From NCBI RefSeq assembly GCF_050947875.1, contig NC_134576.1, forward strand, positions 56,796,255-56,860,254: a DNA stretch of 64,000 nucleotides, written 5' to 3'. A program made the translations under genes and the position numbers. Shown here in pieces: positions 1 to 12,600 of this stretch; position 1 is the first letter of the stretch; each line of letters starts with the position of its first letter. The notes under the pieces were generated by a model. The model made no database searches. It saw only the letters and a program-made list of their open reading frames with translations, and was not told the DNA's origin. The DNA is from Dermacentor variabilis. Lineage: Eukaryota > Arthropoda > Arachnida > Ixodida > Ixodidae.

Positions 1-239
1 TAGCACTTGATGCAACTCGAACGTTCACCCTCCTGTATTTACATACCAGCCATCTGAATTAGAACCATTATCAGATGACGTAAACGACCACGAACGTATT
101 TTCTGTTTTCTTTACTCTAACACCCGAAGTAAACCCAGAAAATGAAAAAAAAAAACGCTTCATGCGAACCTCCGGAGACCTCACCATCGGCCGAAATACC
201 TTTGCAAGCGTGAATGTGCACAGTAGAATGTTTCCTCAA

Positions 240-1590
240 GCATTGATCATCGAAAACAAATCGATCTCATTTTGCAGCATTTCTCTAAAGCTTTTACCCA
301 GTTGTCGCATGAGAACATTATTCTAAAACTCATATTTACCATTGGCGAGAGACGAATTCTTCCCTGGATCACTAACTTCCTCAAAGAAAGAACGCAATTC
401 GCAGAACACAATCATATGAAATCATTAGTCATACCGATGACCTCTGGTGTACCGGCAGAGTAGTGTCTTGGCGCCGGTATTATTCATACTTTTGTGAACG
501 ATGTGCCTTCTTCATCTGTTAATAACGGATGCAGGTTGTTTGCAGACGACTGCATTCTGTACAAAGAAATCAATCCCCATGATGACCACATCACCTTAAA
601 TAGAGCCTTAGAGACAGTTTCAGTGTGGTATAGTGACTGGCAAATGTACATTAACGAAAAAAGTGCCGCTCTGTTATCCGTAACTAGAAAAAAACATTTA
701 TCCAATTTTAATTGTATGGTTAGTTCAACTAACCTGGCTAAAGTTAAGGAGCATAAATACCTAGGTGTCATATTCTCGCAATATCTACGATGCGATTCTC
801 ATATATCATGCATCACATCATCTTCACTAAAAACACTGCTTTTTCTAAAGAGACAATTACAGCTAGCGCCACCAGACACAAATTACTGGCCTATAATGCA
901 CGTATCATACCCATCCTGGGATACGCAAACACTGCTTGGTTTCCGTACACAAGAAACTAACCAAGAAACTCGAAGAAGTTCAAAGAAAAGCGCTTAGGGT
1001 CATTTTTAACAATCTTAACCAAACAGATTCGCCCACAGAACTGCTCAAAAAAGCTAGGTTAATAATACTAAACAAACCGCGCGAAATCGGCGTGCTTAAA
1101 CGTAATGTACCAGCGGTTACATGACCACCTAAATATAGACATGTGCCGTTGCATTAAGTAATCCACAGGAAGAACTACCCGCCAGAAACAATGCCGTACC
1201 CTTATGTCTTAAAACTCCATATAGAGGCCATCAAATTCTCGTTTTTTCCCCTGGCGATCAGAGAATGGAATAACCTGACTCCCTGTATTACCAGTAGCAC
1301 CATCATTAGCTCGTTTCTCTAAGCTAATTGAAAGCGATTTTCTAGCCTCGCAATTTTGAAACAGTGGTATGCTTTTTGGCTTTGTCCTCATATAAACGAA
1401 GTGCCAATGTCATTTGTCTGTGCCATTGACTTTTGTAGATTTAGTTGTATGCTTTACAGCCGTCAATTGCGCGACATTCGGCGGTATACTGTCTTACGTG
1501 TTTTTATTTCTATTTTTTGTCTTGTACGTGCCCTCCTGTTATAAGCCCTATTGGGATCGACAGTAGGCATAAATAAATAAAATAAATAAT
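240..1590 (+). mobile_element. Decayed LINE reverse transcriptase fragment
   Basis: This is the 3' half of a non-LTR retrotransposon. Around 272-463 the translation shows the RT stretch with a DFSKAF-like start (here HFSKAF) and a TSGVP motif. A TAG at 461-463 then interrupts the frame. The same frame continues at 494-930 with the catalytic FADD box at 539-550. A frameshift near 930 leads to a C-terminal segment (936-1124) with the KKLEEVQRKALR pattern common in arthropod LINEs. The copy ends in an AAATA-rich tail around 1568-1590. The 5' part (endonuclease, ORF1) is absent. Jockey/CR1/I-type is likely, but the clade cannot be fixed by eye. Confidence 0.8.
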
Positions 1591-2305
1591 ACCTCCCAAG
1601 AAACAGAACATTCTGTTTATGTGTAATTACAGATATCTTTATTTCTGCATCTACCACGTAAACCTTGAACGTTATACTTCACTCTGATTTACTTTTCCGC
1701 TCAGGATTTCTCTCTGCCCTTCCCCTAACCTTAACCGCCGGCTTATCCAATAGTGAGTACGCGCTATAATTAAGGAACAAGCAAGGAATGTCTCATGCTC
1801 CCGTAAGTAAGCAACGAAATGCGATGGTTCATAGCCCCCTATGGTTCATGGGTACAAATTGTATGTACATTTGTCCTCTTCTCTCGCAAGAGGACAATGC
1901 GAGCGACTGTGCAGATCGATGTCTAAGCCGTACAAACGAAAGACGAAATTGTGATATCCACTGCGTATATATCTCCAGACCCACCCAAATGTGATATCGA
2001 GAAGGTCATGACCACGCCCTTTGAATGGATTATCCGTGATGACGCTACCCTGTGATAATCGTTGGGGCTTCAATGTGGACCTAATAAAACTAAACGAGAA
2101 ATAGTTCACTTAGTCTGTGCAAGAAAAGTTTGGCTTGAAGTCGCACAGCAATCCTAGTTACTCTGCTACTCCGCAATGATCGTGTATAAATTTAACTTTG
2201 ACCAACATTCTGTCTAAGGTAGTAATCGAACCAATCAGTATATGTCAAAGTAATGACAAAGCTATCATCACTGCCATTACCAAATGAGAAAAATAAATAC
2301 ATTTA
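1591..2305. other. No recognisable feature
   Basis: Only short chance ORFs are present on both strands and no conserved motif was recognised. It separates the LINE fragment from a pair of stem-loops. Confidence 0.4.
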
Positions 2306-2390
2306 CCCTTGTCTAACCGTGTGTAATGTGTTACAGGGTTAGACAAGGGCAAAGAAGATATATGGACAGCTTCGCGGGCCATATATCTTC
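2306..2390. repeat. Two adjacent perfect inverted repeats
   Basis: The first stem is a 13-bp perfect inverted repeat (2306-2318 with 2337-2349, 18-nt spacer). The second is a 12-bp perfect inverted repeat (2354-2365 with 2379-2390, 13-nt spacer). They lie 4 nt apart. They could be part of a small foldback element or a transcribed structured RNA; nothing in the sequence settles which. Confidence 0.55.
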
Positions 2391-3440
2391 ACAGAGTGCA
2401 ATGGCTCCTGAACTATTGGCGTCCCTTCACTAGCTTTTTAACTGCTTGGTAGGACATAAGGCATATAATGGTTAAAAATGCGTCTAGATCTTCGTCATTA
2501 CAAATCTGCATAAGCGTTAAGTAGAGCTTATCATCCACAATTAGCAGTTCGCCCCTACTTGCGGAAAGCACCGACAACACAAACCCTTATCTTCCCCTCG
2601 ATCGTTTTCAGGTTGTCACAGTACACCCGCACAGAGCATTTCGACTTCCCACATGTTACCCCCACGTTACAAGGAACTGCAGTGAACACCCTACTCCAGG
2701 CACCCTCTTATTCTCCTCTTACATTAGGGGCAAAGCAGATCGACCTAAATGAGGGTTGAAAAGGAAAAAGTCCCCCCCCCCTTGTCTCGAACTCCAGGTT
2801 GACTACTGCGATAGACATCAGGCTCCTTTCTGAGATACCCCTCGTAAGACCAGTTATTTTAGAGAAAGTTCGATTCGGTAAGTGTGCTTACGTAGTTTAC
2901 AAACAAGCTGTTTAAAATAAATGAAAGCAAATGCTTTAGTGTATGGTTGTATGGGCGATCTGCAAATCTGCTGCGCAAGGTACTTTCTTCGCCAACAGTG
3001 TCTTTCTCTGAAACAATTGGCGATTTCAAAAGGCTGTAGTTTGGTCCGAAGCACCCGGGTGTTAGCGCAGGTACTTTAGCCAAATCGTGAAGCGTCTCCG
3101 CATGACGTGCCTGCGGTCGGATGCAAATTATCAATTTCGTGCACGACTATTCCAGTGCTGTTTGGAGCTGTAGTAATTTGAGGATGCCTCGACGTCCCCA
3201 AGATTTTCCTGCCAATTATTCACCTGTTAGCAGTAATTTTGAGGCTTATTTCCCTCATAATTTACTAACTCTACACTCGTACTCCTATGTAACTAAACTC
3301 CTCTCTAGCAAGAAAAGAGAAACGTGTAGCCTGAGATTGGCATAAGCGGGTCACGCCAGTGAAGGCCGTATGCTTAGGCCACATTGCAGTGGTAAATTGC
3401 TTTCATCTGCAGCAAGACAAGGTATCAAGAAACTGCGAAA
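2391..3440. other. Region upstream of oxidase exon 1, nothing identified
   Basis: This stretch should contain the promoter or a 5' non-coding exon of the oxidase gene, but no clear TATA box or initiator stands out. A run of ten C lies at 2772-2781. ORFs on both strands here are short and have no recognisable domain. Confidence 0.35.
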
Positions 3441-3449
3441 GCAGGTCCA

Positions 3450-3580
3450 ATGGCAGTGACCACAATGGCAGATATCCAGCGCCTGGCCGAGGCCAAAATG
3501 GAGGCAGGCCTGAGGACCTACGTCGCCATTGGGACAGGCGATGGACAGACCCTCAAAGAGAACATCGAAGCCTTCAAGAG
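3450..3580 (+). CDS. Oxidase exon 1
   Basis: This exon encodes residues 1-43 and two bases of codon 44. The chosen start is ATG 3450. A second in-frame ATG at 3465 would trim five residues. The segment aligns with the family N-terminus, including the TLxENIxAFxR signature just before the donor AG|GTTGGT at 3581. Upstream, a CAG at 3442-3444 could be the acceptor of a preceding 5' non-coding exon. Relative to HAO1 two residues are missing, and Ala26 occupies the position of substrate-binding Tyr26. Confidence 0.75.
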
Positions 3581-3639
3581 GTTGGTGATTGTCGAATTTT
3601 TACGCACACTGGTGTACAGAGGCTTCCTTGCATCCATGC

Positions 3640-3674
<35 letters not shown>

Positions 3675-6600
3675 ACCGAATCGTACGCGGTCGGAAAAGT
3701 ATCAGCTCCCTCCAGCCTTCGTAGGAGCAATTCGCGTATGTGGCGAATGTGTGCCGTGGGGGAGAATGAGATAATAATAATATTTGGGGTTTTACGTGCC
3801 AAAACCACTTTCTGATTATGAGGCACGCCGTAGTGGAGGACTCCGGAAATTTTGACCACCTGGGGTTTTTTAGCGTGCACCTAAATCTAAGCACACGGGT
3901 GTTTTCGCATTTCGCCCCCATCGAAATGCGGCCGCCGTGGCCGGGATTCGATCGCGCGACCTCGTGCTCAGCAGCCCAACACCATAGCCACTGAGCAACC
4001 ACGGCGGCTGGAGAATGAGATGTCCAGGATAGTATGACGCAACTTGATCCCCTGGAAGGGTGATAATTTCGTTTAGAAAAATGTTTACGTTTATCCACAA
4101 TCTTCTGAAGCTCCCGAAAGGTTATTCGTGAGGCAGTTATGAAGTATACAGGGTGATCATTTTAAGCTTTGTGAAATTTGTAGACATCATCAGTGGTAGA
4201 TAGCAATATTATTGTCCTTAACCGGAATTATTCGACGAGGCAGACACTACTAGCAGCAGAAACTGAGACACATATTCAACTAGTCAACAAAATTTACTAA
4301 TAACCATCTTAACTAATTACTTTACGGTACATATTGCAATTTGCCTATTGTAGTTCCTGAGATTTCAAGACTTATCCACTTGAAATAATTTACCAGATGA
4401 TACAAAGTTCGAGATATCTTTCCCAAAGTGCGGGATGATGTACCGCGGGTTCCTGTTTTGTGCTTCAATGCATAAATTGTGTTCCTAAGAGGAAGATTTA
4501 GCTCGGTTGCTCCTATTAAATACATGTAAAAGCAGAATTCGTTTTTCTCGGCAACTACTGCGCCAAATTTGACGAGGCTTGCTGCATTTAAAGGAAAAAC
4601 TTAAAATCTAGTGAATGCTGGTTTCCGATTTTTGATTTAATTTGTCAATATTTTAATAAACATTGGCAAATATCAATAATTTTAAGAAAACGAAGCTGTC
4701 AAGTTTACAACTCTGTAACTCAGCTATGAAAATTTGTATTACTATTCTGTGAATTACATGTAATAGTACATCTAAAGCGAACAAAATTGGTATGTTACAC
4801 ATACATCTCAAAAACTTTGCCAATATGGCAATGCAGCTTTTGCAGAACCCTTGTACACAACATAAAAATTCACTCAGGAAATAAAGTGACATATAGAATT
4901 TGCCCACTTTGAATGATCTAATGGATAGCGTTTATAGAATAAGATATCGGTTTTTGATGCAGAGCTAATAATTTGTAAACTTCGCGCTTCCATCTTTTTT
5001 GAACTTTCAAATTTTTTAATTATTTTTAAACAATATTCCGGACCTAAATCGAAATTCCGCTTGCAAGAGAGACTAGAATTTACGTTATTCTCTCAAGTAC
5101 AATAAATTTCATTTAAATCTGTCGTGGGGTTATCTCAGTAAACCATTTTAGCGTTTTAAACGTATTTGAATAGGCCGCGTCGGTGTTAGGCCCGAGCTAA
5201 TGCTTCCTCTTAAAGAAAGTTAGCTCAAAGAGAGTGCATTTTTACGGTGCAAATTGGTGTTATCTTGAAAATTCATTCAACAGAGGATACTCCTTGCAAG
5301 CATATCGGCTGCCATTCGTGAATTGCAATATCTGCATAAAATAATTATTGCAAAATATAATTAGTGAATGTTGGTAATTAGTTGAATATGTGTTTCAAAT
5401 TCCTGTGCAAGTAGCTTCCGCCTCATAGAATAATGGTACTTGTGGACTAGAAAAAAATTACCGGCCGTAGCATATTTCTAAAAATTTTGTAAAGCCTAAA
5501 AATTATCGTCGTTTATATTGTTACGTGTAGAAAGACACAGAAGGCAGAGGCTATTTACAGGCTATTTACGCTAATTTACACTGGACTGGAGACAGAGCGC
5601 CAGGCCGATATTCGCTCGCGCCAAGGGCACAGACCCACTTCGTCGCCGTTCTCGCGGCGGCTCGTCTCTTTAGTATCGTAGTATCGTAATACTAACCCCC
5701 GGCGGCAAAAGCAAAGCCGCAAAAGGCAAAAGCACGGTGCTGTTAAATATCCAAGGCGCGTGGAGACTTGTTGGGCTTGAGTCGGGCGACGGGGACAATG
5801 TCACTGGTTGTCACAGCGGAAGACGTAGTGGGCGTGGCTAGAACGATTCGGTCAGTTGGCGGAGCACGCGATATGGGCCTGTATAACAGGGAAACAGTTT
5901 CCCACAAAGGCCAACTTTACGTGATGGTGACCAAAGCAACACGAGGGTGCCGGGCACCAAATGGACATCACGGTGACGGAGGTAGTAGCGTTGCTTCTGT
6001 TTGTCTTGAGACATTTGTAGACAAAAGCACGCAAGTTGACGAGCATGGTCAGCACGGGCGATTGCATGACGGGCATAAGCGCTAGTTGAAGCTGTGGTGG
6101 ACGGAAGCACGGTGTCTAATAGTAGCGTCGGTTCGCGGCCATACAAGAGGTAAAACGGGGAAAAGCCGGCAATTTCGATACGGGAAGAGTTGTACACAAA
6201 GGTCATGTAAGGTAGAGCCTGGTCCCAGTCCCGGTGGTCGTCTGAAACGCATTTCGATAGCATGTCGGTAAGGGTGCTGTTCAAACGCTCAGTGAGGCCG
6301 TTCGTTTAAGGGTGGTAGGAGGTGGTACGGCCACGGTCTGTTAGCAATTGACGCGGAGCACCATGCACCAAAATGATAACATGTAGAAGCAAGTCCGCAA
6401 CATGAGTTGCGCAACTGGTCGGAAGAGCGCGGGTTACAGCGTAGCGGGTCGCATAGTCAGCCGCGACTGTAACCCACTTGTTTCCTGATGTAGAATCAGG
6501 AAATGGGCCGAGAAGGTCTTCGCCAACACGATGGAAGGGCTCGGCAGGGATGTTGAGCGGCAGCAGGTAACAAGAGGGGAGCTGGGAAAAGGCTTCATAC

Positions 6601-9600
6601 GTCGTTGGCAAAGTTCACAAGCGGCGACGTAACGTTGTACGGAACGGGCAAGGCCCGGCCAGAAATAACGGCGACGTACACAGTCATAGGTTCGAGATAC
6701 GCCGAGGTGTCCTGCCGTTGGTGCGCCGTGAAGCTACTCTACAACGGTTGAGCGGAAGTGTTTAGGTATGACAAGTAGGAACTCAGAGCCGTTCGGATGA
6801 AGGTTACGACGGTACAGAGTACCGTCACAGAGGACGAAGAGGCGTAGAGTGTCATCGGTTTGAGAGTGTTCAAAACGGTCGATGAGTGCTCTGATATAGG
6901 CGTCACGACGTTGCTCGTAGGCGAAATGAAGCAGCTGTGATACAGAGAATACGCAAGCAGCACTGGTAATATAGGAGAAGTCAGGGTCGTCAACAGGGTA
7001 ACGCGACAAGCTGCCAGCGTCTTGGTGCAGGCGGCCAGACTTGTAGACCACGGAATATGAAAATTTTTGTAGCCTCAAAGCCCATCGACCAAGCAGTTCT
7101 GTAGGATCTTTTAGCTATGAGAGCCAGCAGAGAGCATGATGGTCAGTGACTACGGAAAAAGGGCCACCGTAAATGTAAGAACGGAACTTCGCAACCGCAC
7201 AGACAACAGCAAAGCATTCTCGTTCCGTAATGGAAAAGTGGCACTCCGATGGTGCTAGGAGGCGGCTCGCATAAGCAATAACGCGATCCTGGCCACGCTG
7301 ACGCTGGGCTAAGACGGCGCGCGCCCTACGCCATGGCCGCTGGGATCTGTGAGCAATTCTGTAGGGGCATCAGGGTCGAAGTGGGCGAGAATGTGTGGTG
7401 AGGTTAGAAGATTGACGAGACGAGAGAAGGCGGCGGCTTCTGAAGTGCCCCACGAGAATTGTACGCCTTTCTTTAAAAAATTAGTGAAGGGTCTAGCAAT
7501 TGTCGTAAAACCTGGAACAAAACGACGAAAGTACGAGCATAGTCCCACAAAACTTCGGACGTCTGCGGCTGTCTTCGGAGCCGGATAGTCTCGGACAGCG
7601 GGAGTTTTGTCGCGATTAGGCTGTATTGCGGAGGCGTCAATGAGATGGGCCACACGAGTAATTTGACGGTGGCCAAAACGACATTTGGACGAGTTAAGCT
7701 GCAGCTTCGCCTTTCGAAATGCATCAAGTATAGTTGTTAGACGCTCAAGGTGAGTGTTGAACGTTGGCGAGAAGACGATGACGTCGTCGAGGTAGCAGAG
7801 GCATGTGGACCATTTGAAACCTTGGAGGAAGGAGTCGATCATACGCTCAAAGGTGGCAGGGGCGTTGCATCATCCAAACGGCATTACTTTAAATTGGTAT
7901 GGGGCATCAGGTTTGATGAACGCGCTTTTTTCTCTGCCCATATCGTCAACAGCAATCTGCCAGTTTCCAGAACGAAGAACAATAGAAGAGAAATAGCTGA
8001 AACCGTGGAGGCAGTCAAGGACATCGTCTATACGTGGGAGTGGGTAGACATCCTTAGTAACGTTGTTCAGATGACGGTAGTCTACACAGAAGCGCCATGT
8101 GCCGTCCTTCTTCTTAACCAGCACCACCGGCGACGCGCAGGGACCCGAAGAAGGCTCACTGATTTTTTTATCTAGCATTTTGTTCACTTCACTTTCAATT
8201 ACTCGGCGTTCCGACGCAGAAACTCCATACGATCCTCGGTGAAGAGGCGTAGCATCGCCAGTAAGAATCCGATGCTTGACCGCGATCGTCCAGCCTAAAG
8301 GGCGATCGTCGAAGTCGTTAATATCTCGGTAGGACAATAATACTTGGGAAAGGTCTTCAGACTGCGCGGAGGACAGGTCCGTCGCAGCTATTTTGTGTTA
8401 GGATTGGCCCCCGAGGCCCGCGCGAGGGGTTTGCGAAGCTCGCAAGAACCATTGTTTGATAACGCTGCCACATGATGGTCGCCGAGACAATCAACGCTGG
8501 CCAGGCAAATACCTTGCGGTAGAATTTGCTTTGCCAATCCAAGGTTAAAGATAAATATGTGGGTGCGGTTCGTAGTAACAGTAATTATAGTATGAGGCAT
8601 GGTAGCGTCATAATGTAGTAGAATGTCGGGCAGAGGAGTGACGAGGTACTCGCCATCAGGAACTGGTGGGGAAGACGACAGTTCAATAAAGGCTATTGAC
8701 TTTGGCGGCAGGCGAAGGAAGTCGGTGGGGCATAAGAGGCACTGGGGTGCGTCAGAAGGTTCTGCGAGAATCGGCAACTCAAGGCGAAGTTTACTGGAAG
8801 AGCAGTCAATAAGAGCAGATTGCGCGGAGAGAAAGTCGAGGCCAAGAATGAGGTCGTGGGGGCAATGAGCAATCACGGTGAAGAGGACAGGAGTTTGGTG
8901 GCTGGCGATACTGCCACGTGCCGCACACATGCCGACGATAGGCACAGTACTGCTATCCGGAACACGGACGACGCATGCCGACGCTGGGGTGAGGAGCTTT
9001 TTGAGCCGTCGTTGGAAGGCAGCACTCATAATAGAAAGATGAGCGCCTGTATTGATGAGTGCAGTGGCAGGATAGCCGTCAACGTCAACGTCAAGAAGGT
9101 TTTGGTTCGTAGGTTACGTGAGCAGAGGATTTGAGGGCAGGGTCGACAACGCAGCTTCACCTCCAGAAAGAAGCTGCAGTCCCTAGTTTCCCGGCTAGAT
9201 CCGGGAGGCGATAAGTGGCGAAGAGAAGTGGCGGGGTTGGGGCGAACGAGAGTGATGGCGTCGAGGTGAGGGCGAACGGCTGTACCGAAGGTTCGGAGCA
9301 GGGGCAGCAGCGGCAGTGGATTCACGGCGGGTGGAATAGGGAACAGAAGGTCCAAAGCTGCGGGAATAAGTCGCGGCGTATGTTCGAGGAGGTGGTGGCC
9401 ATCGGTTGCGGCAGTGACGAGCGACGTGGCCGAAGCGACAGCAGTGGAAGCAGATCGGCCTGTCATCAGGCGTACGCTATTCGGACGGCTTGCGGCGAGA
9501 TATGGCAGAAAAGAACTGCCGGGGGCGAGGAGGGCCGGTAGAGAACTGGGGAACGCTGGGTCGAGATTTTGGACACACGCAGTGCAGAATCATGTCCTCA

Positions 9601-12600
9601 AATTCCTGTCTGACCACGGCCTGAATCATCGCAATCGTAGTTGCTGGCGGATCGGGAGGCGTCGCGGAGAAAGCTGGCAAACAGGCGGCCTCGAGCTCGC
9701 TGCGAACAATACGGGTAACGTCGTCACAGGTGGTGGCCTGACGCGGACGACCCTTACATGTCAACGTAGCAGCAGTGTTGGGTAGCCGCGTGATGTGGTG
9801 TGTGATATGGCGACTCTAAGCTTGTTCAAGGCGACAGCATTCTTTAATGATGGCGTCGATTGTCGTGCCGTTGCCGAAAACAAGCAAATTGAAAGCGTCG
9901 TCAGCGATGCCTCTTAGAACATGTGGCACTTTATCAGCTTCAGACATAGGATCGTCAGCTTTGCGGCACAGAGCCAAGACGTCGATGTTGTATGAAACGT
10001 ACGGCTCTGTAGATGTCTGAACACGAGACGCAAGAGCCTTTCTCGCGGCAACCTTGCGGCCAATGGGGTCGCCGAACAGTTCCCGTAGCTTTTCTTTGAA
10101 AGAGTCCCAACTTCTGATCTCGTCTTCATGCGTCTGGTACCACACGCGTGGGGTGCCGCCAAGATAAAAGATGACATTGGCGAGCATAATGGTTGGGCCC
10201 CATCTGTTATTAGGGCTGGCGTTTTCATATAGCTTGATCCATTCGTCAACGTCATGTCCCTCCAGGCCAGAGAACACACCAGGGTCAAGATGTTGGGCGA
10301 CCGTGACGATGGGAGCCGTCGGACATGCCGAAGCCGTTGCAGAGGCGGTCTCGTCACCGGGAGGCATGGTGACAAGTTCGATGTACTGACCACTCCAGAG
10401 TTCTTTCGCGAGGACAGGGATCGCTCACCTCCACCAGAATGTTACGTGTAGAAAGACACTGACGGAAGAGGCTATTTACACGCTATTTACAGTAATTTAC
10501 ACTGGACTGGAGCCAGAGCGCCAGGCCGACATTCGCACGCGCCAAGAGCACAGATCCACTTCATCGTCGTTCTCGCGGCACCTCGTCTCTTGAGTATCGT
10601 AATATCGTAATAATATATACACGTGGAAGAGTTGCAAAGTTAAAAAGTAACGATGCCTGTGATATCACTGTTATGGTAATATTGCGTATATAAGACTGTT
10701 TATATATTGCATATATAGGTGCAGCCTATATATGTAATAGTACATACGCAGGCTGCACCAAATTATAGAAGACTGCTTCTTGCGCATAGCACAATCCTAA
10801 CACTAGATCTGTACTGGCTAATGAGGCGCCTATTACACCAACGAGAAATCGAAATGTATAATTGAATAGCAAACATAACTACGCTAGTTAACATTTTAAT
10901 TAGCCATATTTATGGCAGATACTTAAAGCTACGGGTAGCTAGTAGCTAGTGAGTATGCAAGGCATATAAACTTAGAAGGAATTCTGAGGATGACACTGGT
11001 TCCGAAATATGCTGCGTCGGGCTTGCAGTAAAAATTCACTGTTGTTCCACTTACTTTTCTAAAGAAAACGCTGTTTTATACATTGAAGCACGAAAGTAAC
11101 TGGAAGGCCAACGCGTTTCATCGAACAATTTGAAAATAAGTATCTGGAAACTGGCTAAGCCTAGAAAATTGGTTCCAAGTCGATATGCGTTGCATAGCAC
11201 TAGCTACTATTCATAGATTGAAATATCTGCTGTAAAGCAATTATTTAAAATCTAATTATTATATTTATGTTAACTACTCAATCAAGCATATCGATTGCTT
11301 GTTGAAATCCTGGCTGCCTCATCAAATGATTTAATCAAACTTTATAATTTTGCATTCTACAGCAGGCAATTTTTTTTTCAAATTGGTGCGGCTAGACAAA
11401 CACCCTGTATTGTGGTATAGGTGCGTGTATTTCTTATATTATATATATAAAATATTATGGTGTACAAATAGAGTTTGGAATAGAACATGAAGCAAGCAAA
11501 TGAAACAGATGAGTGTTTCTTATAAAGCCTGCTGTGTGCCACTGGGCACCGACAGGCAAAACAGGGTGGACAAATTAAATAAGGCAGCGGGGCTCGGCAC
11601 AGAACTATCTATGGCCCTCTTAGGTGGAACATTCAGCCCTGTACATCCCCCGCGCGGGTAGATCCAAAGCGAATAAGGCAGCTTTATTTGTTAACTGTAA
11701 AGCAGGCAGCGTGCCAAGCTTGACCCATTGTGACCTTCTTTTTGCGTAGGGGTACTAGTTGGCTAACAGGACGGGAGAAATGAAGCCGGAGAGTGCAGCG
11801 GTGAAGTCAAGGTGTACGGCTGTAGTCTAGTGATGCCGATCGTTTCTAACTCCAACCTGTTTTAAATATATATTGCCTTTAGCTGCTATGGTTCAAAACG
11901 TATTTAATACAAGAAAAAAATGGGCAGAATTATTCTACGACGACTATCGAAGCTACCCGCCGTGTTAGCTTACTAGTTAATGCGTTGCCTGCTAAACACG
12001 AGGTGGCGGGATAAAATCCTGGCCTCTGCAACCGCTTTTCAATGGGGGCGAAATGCAGAAGCGCCCGTTCACCTTGCGCTGGGCGAACCTTTATCCATCG
12101 TCCTCCACTACGCCGTCCCTCATAGTCAGATCATGGTTCTGTCCCGTCAAACGCAAGGATTCAATTAAATTTACCATCATCCAGCATGAAAGAAGGACTT
12201 TGCCAAGGCAGCAGTCGTCTAGTTCGTATTTCCAGAAAGTGGCGCACACGGATCACAGAGGTTGGCGGGAAAGAACTTGGTTGACGAGCGTTGCACGCCC
12301 ATTGGCACAAACCTCGTGGCACTTGGGGCAAGTGTCCAATGGCTCATGCCCAGAGGCACTGGGTGGCACTTGCCTATTGCCATATAGCCAGTAGCACATG
12401 TCAGCTAACAAGTACCTAGTGGCATACAACCCGTGGTCCATCCTAGTGCATGTACCTAATGCAGGCAGATACACAGTGGCACCAGAGCACACACCAAGCA
12501 GCTATTACCGCATGGCGGCAGGGCAAATACCTAGGAGCAAATAAACATTGGCCCAAGTGGCCCCAGTGACACATGTTTGCATGCGCTCCACTAGGTTCTG

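Larger units (their letters stand above)
5519..10612 (-). mobile_element. Ty3/gypsy LTR retrotransposon A, nearly complete
   Basis: Two 173-bp LTRs (5519-5691, 10440-10612) bound a gag-pol interior read on the minus strand, and a 4-bp ATAT target duplication lies outside (5515-5518, 10613-10616). The domain order, right to left, is gag, zinc knuckle, protease, RT, RNase H, integrase, which is Ty3/gypsy order. A primer-binding site beginning TGGTGGAGGTG sits next to the right LTR, and a purine-rich tract (CCGCCGGGGG on minus) lies next to the left LTR. The copy is inactive: frameshifts and stops break pol, and two catalytic aspartates are changed. Confidence 0.9.

Noticed and set aside
5768..9785. 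Several plus-strand ORFs across element A
   Set aside because: All are shadows of the minus-strand gag-pol.
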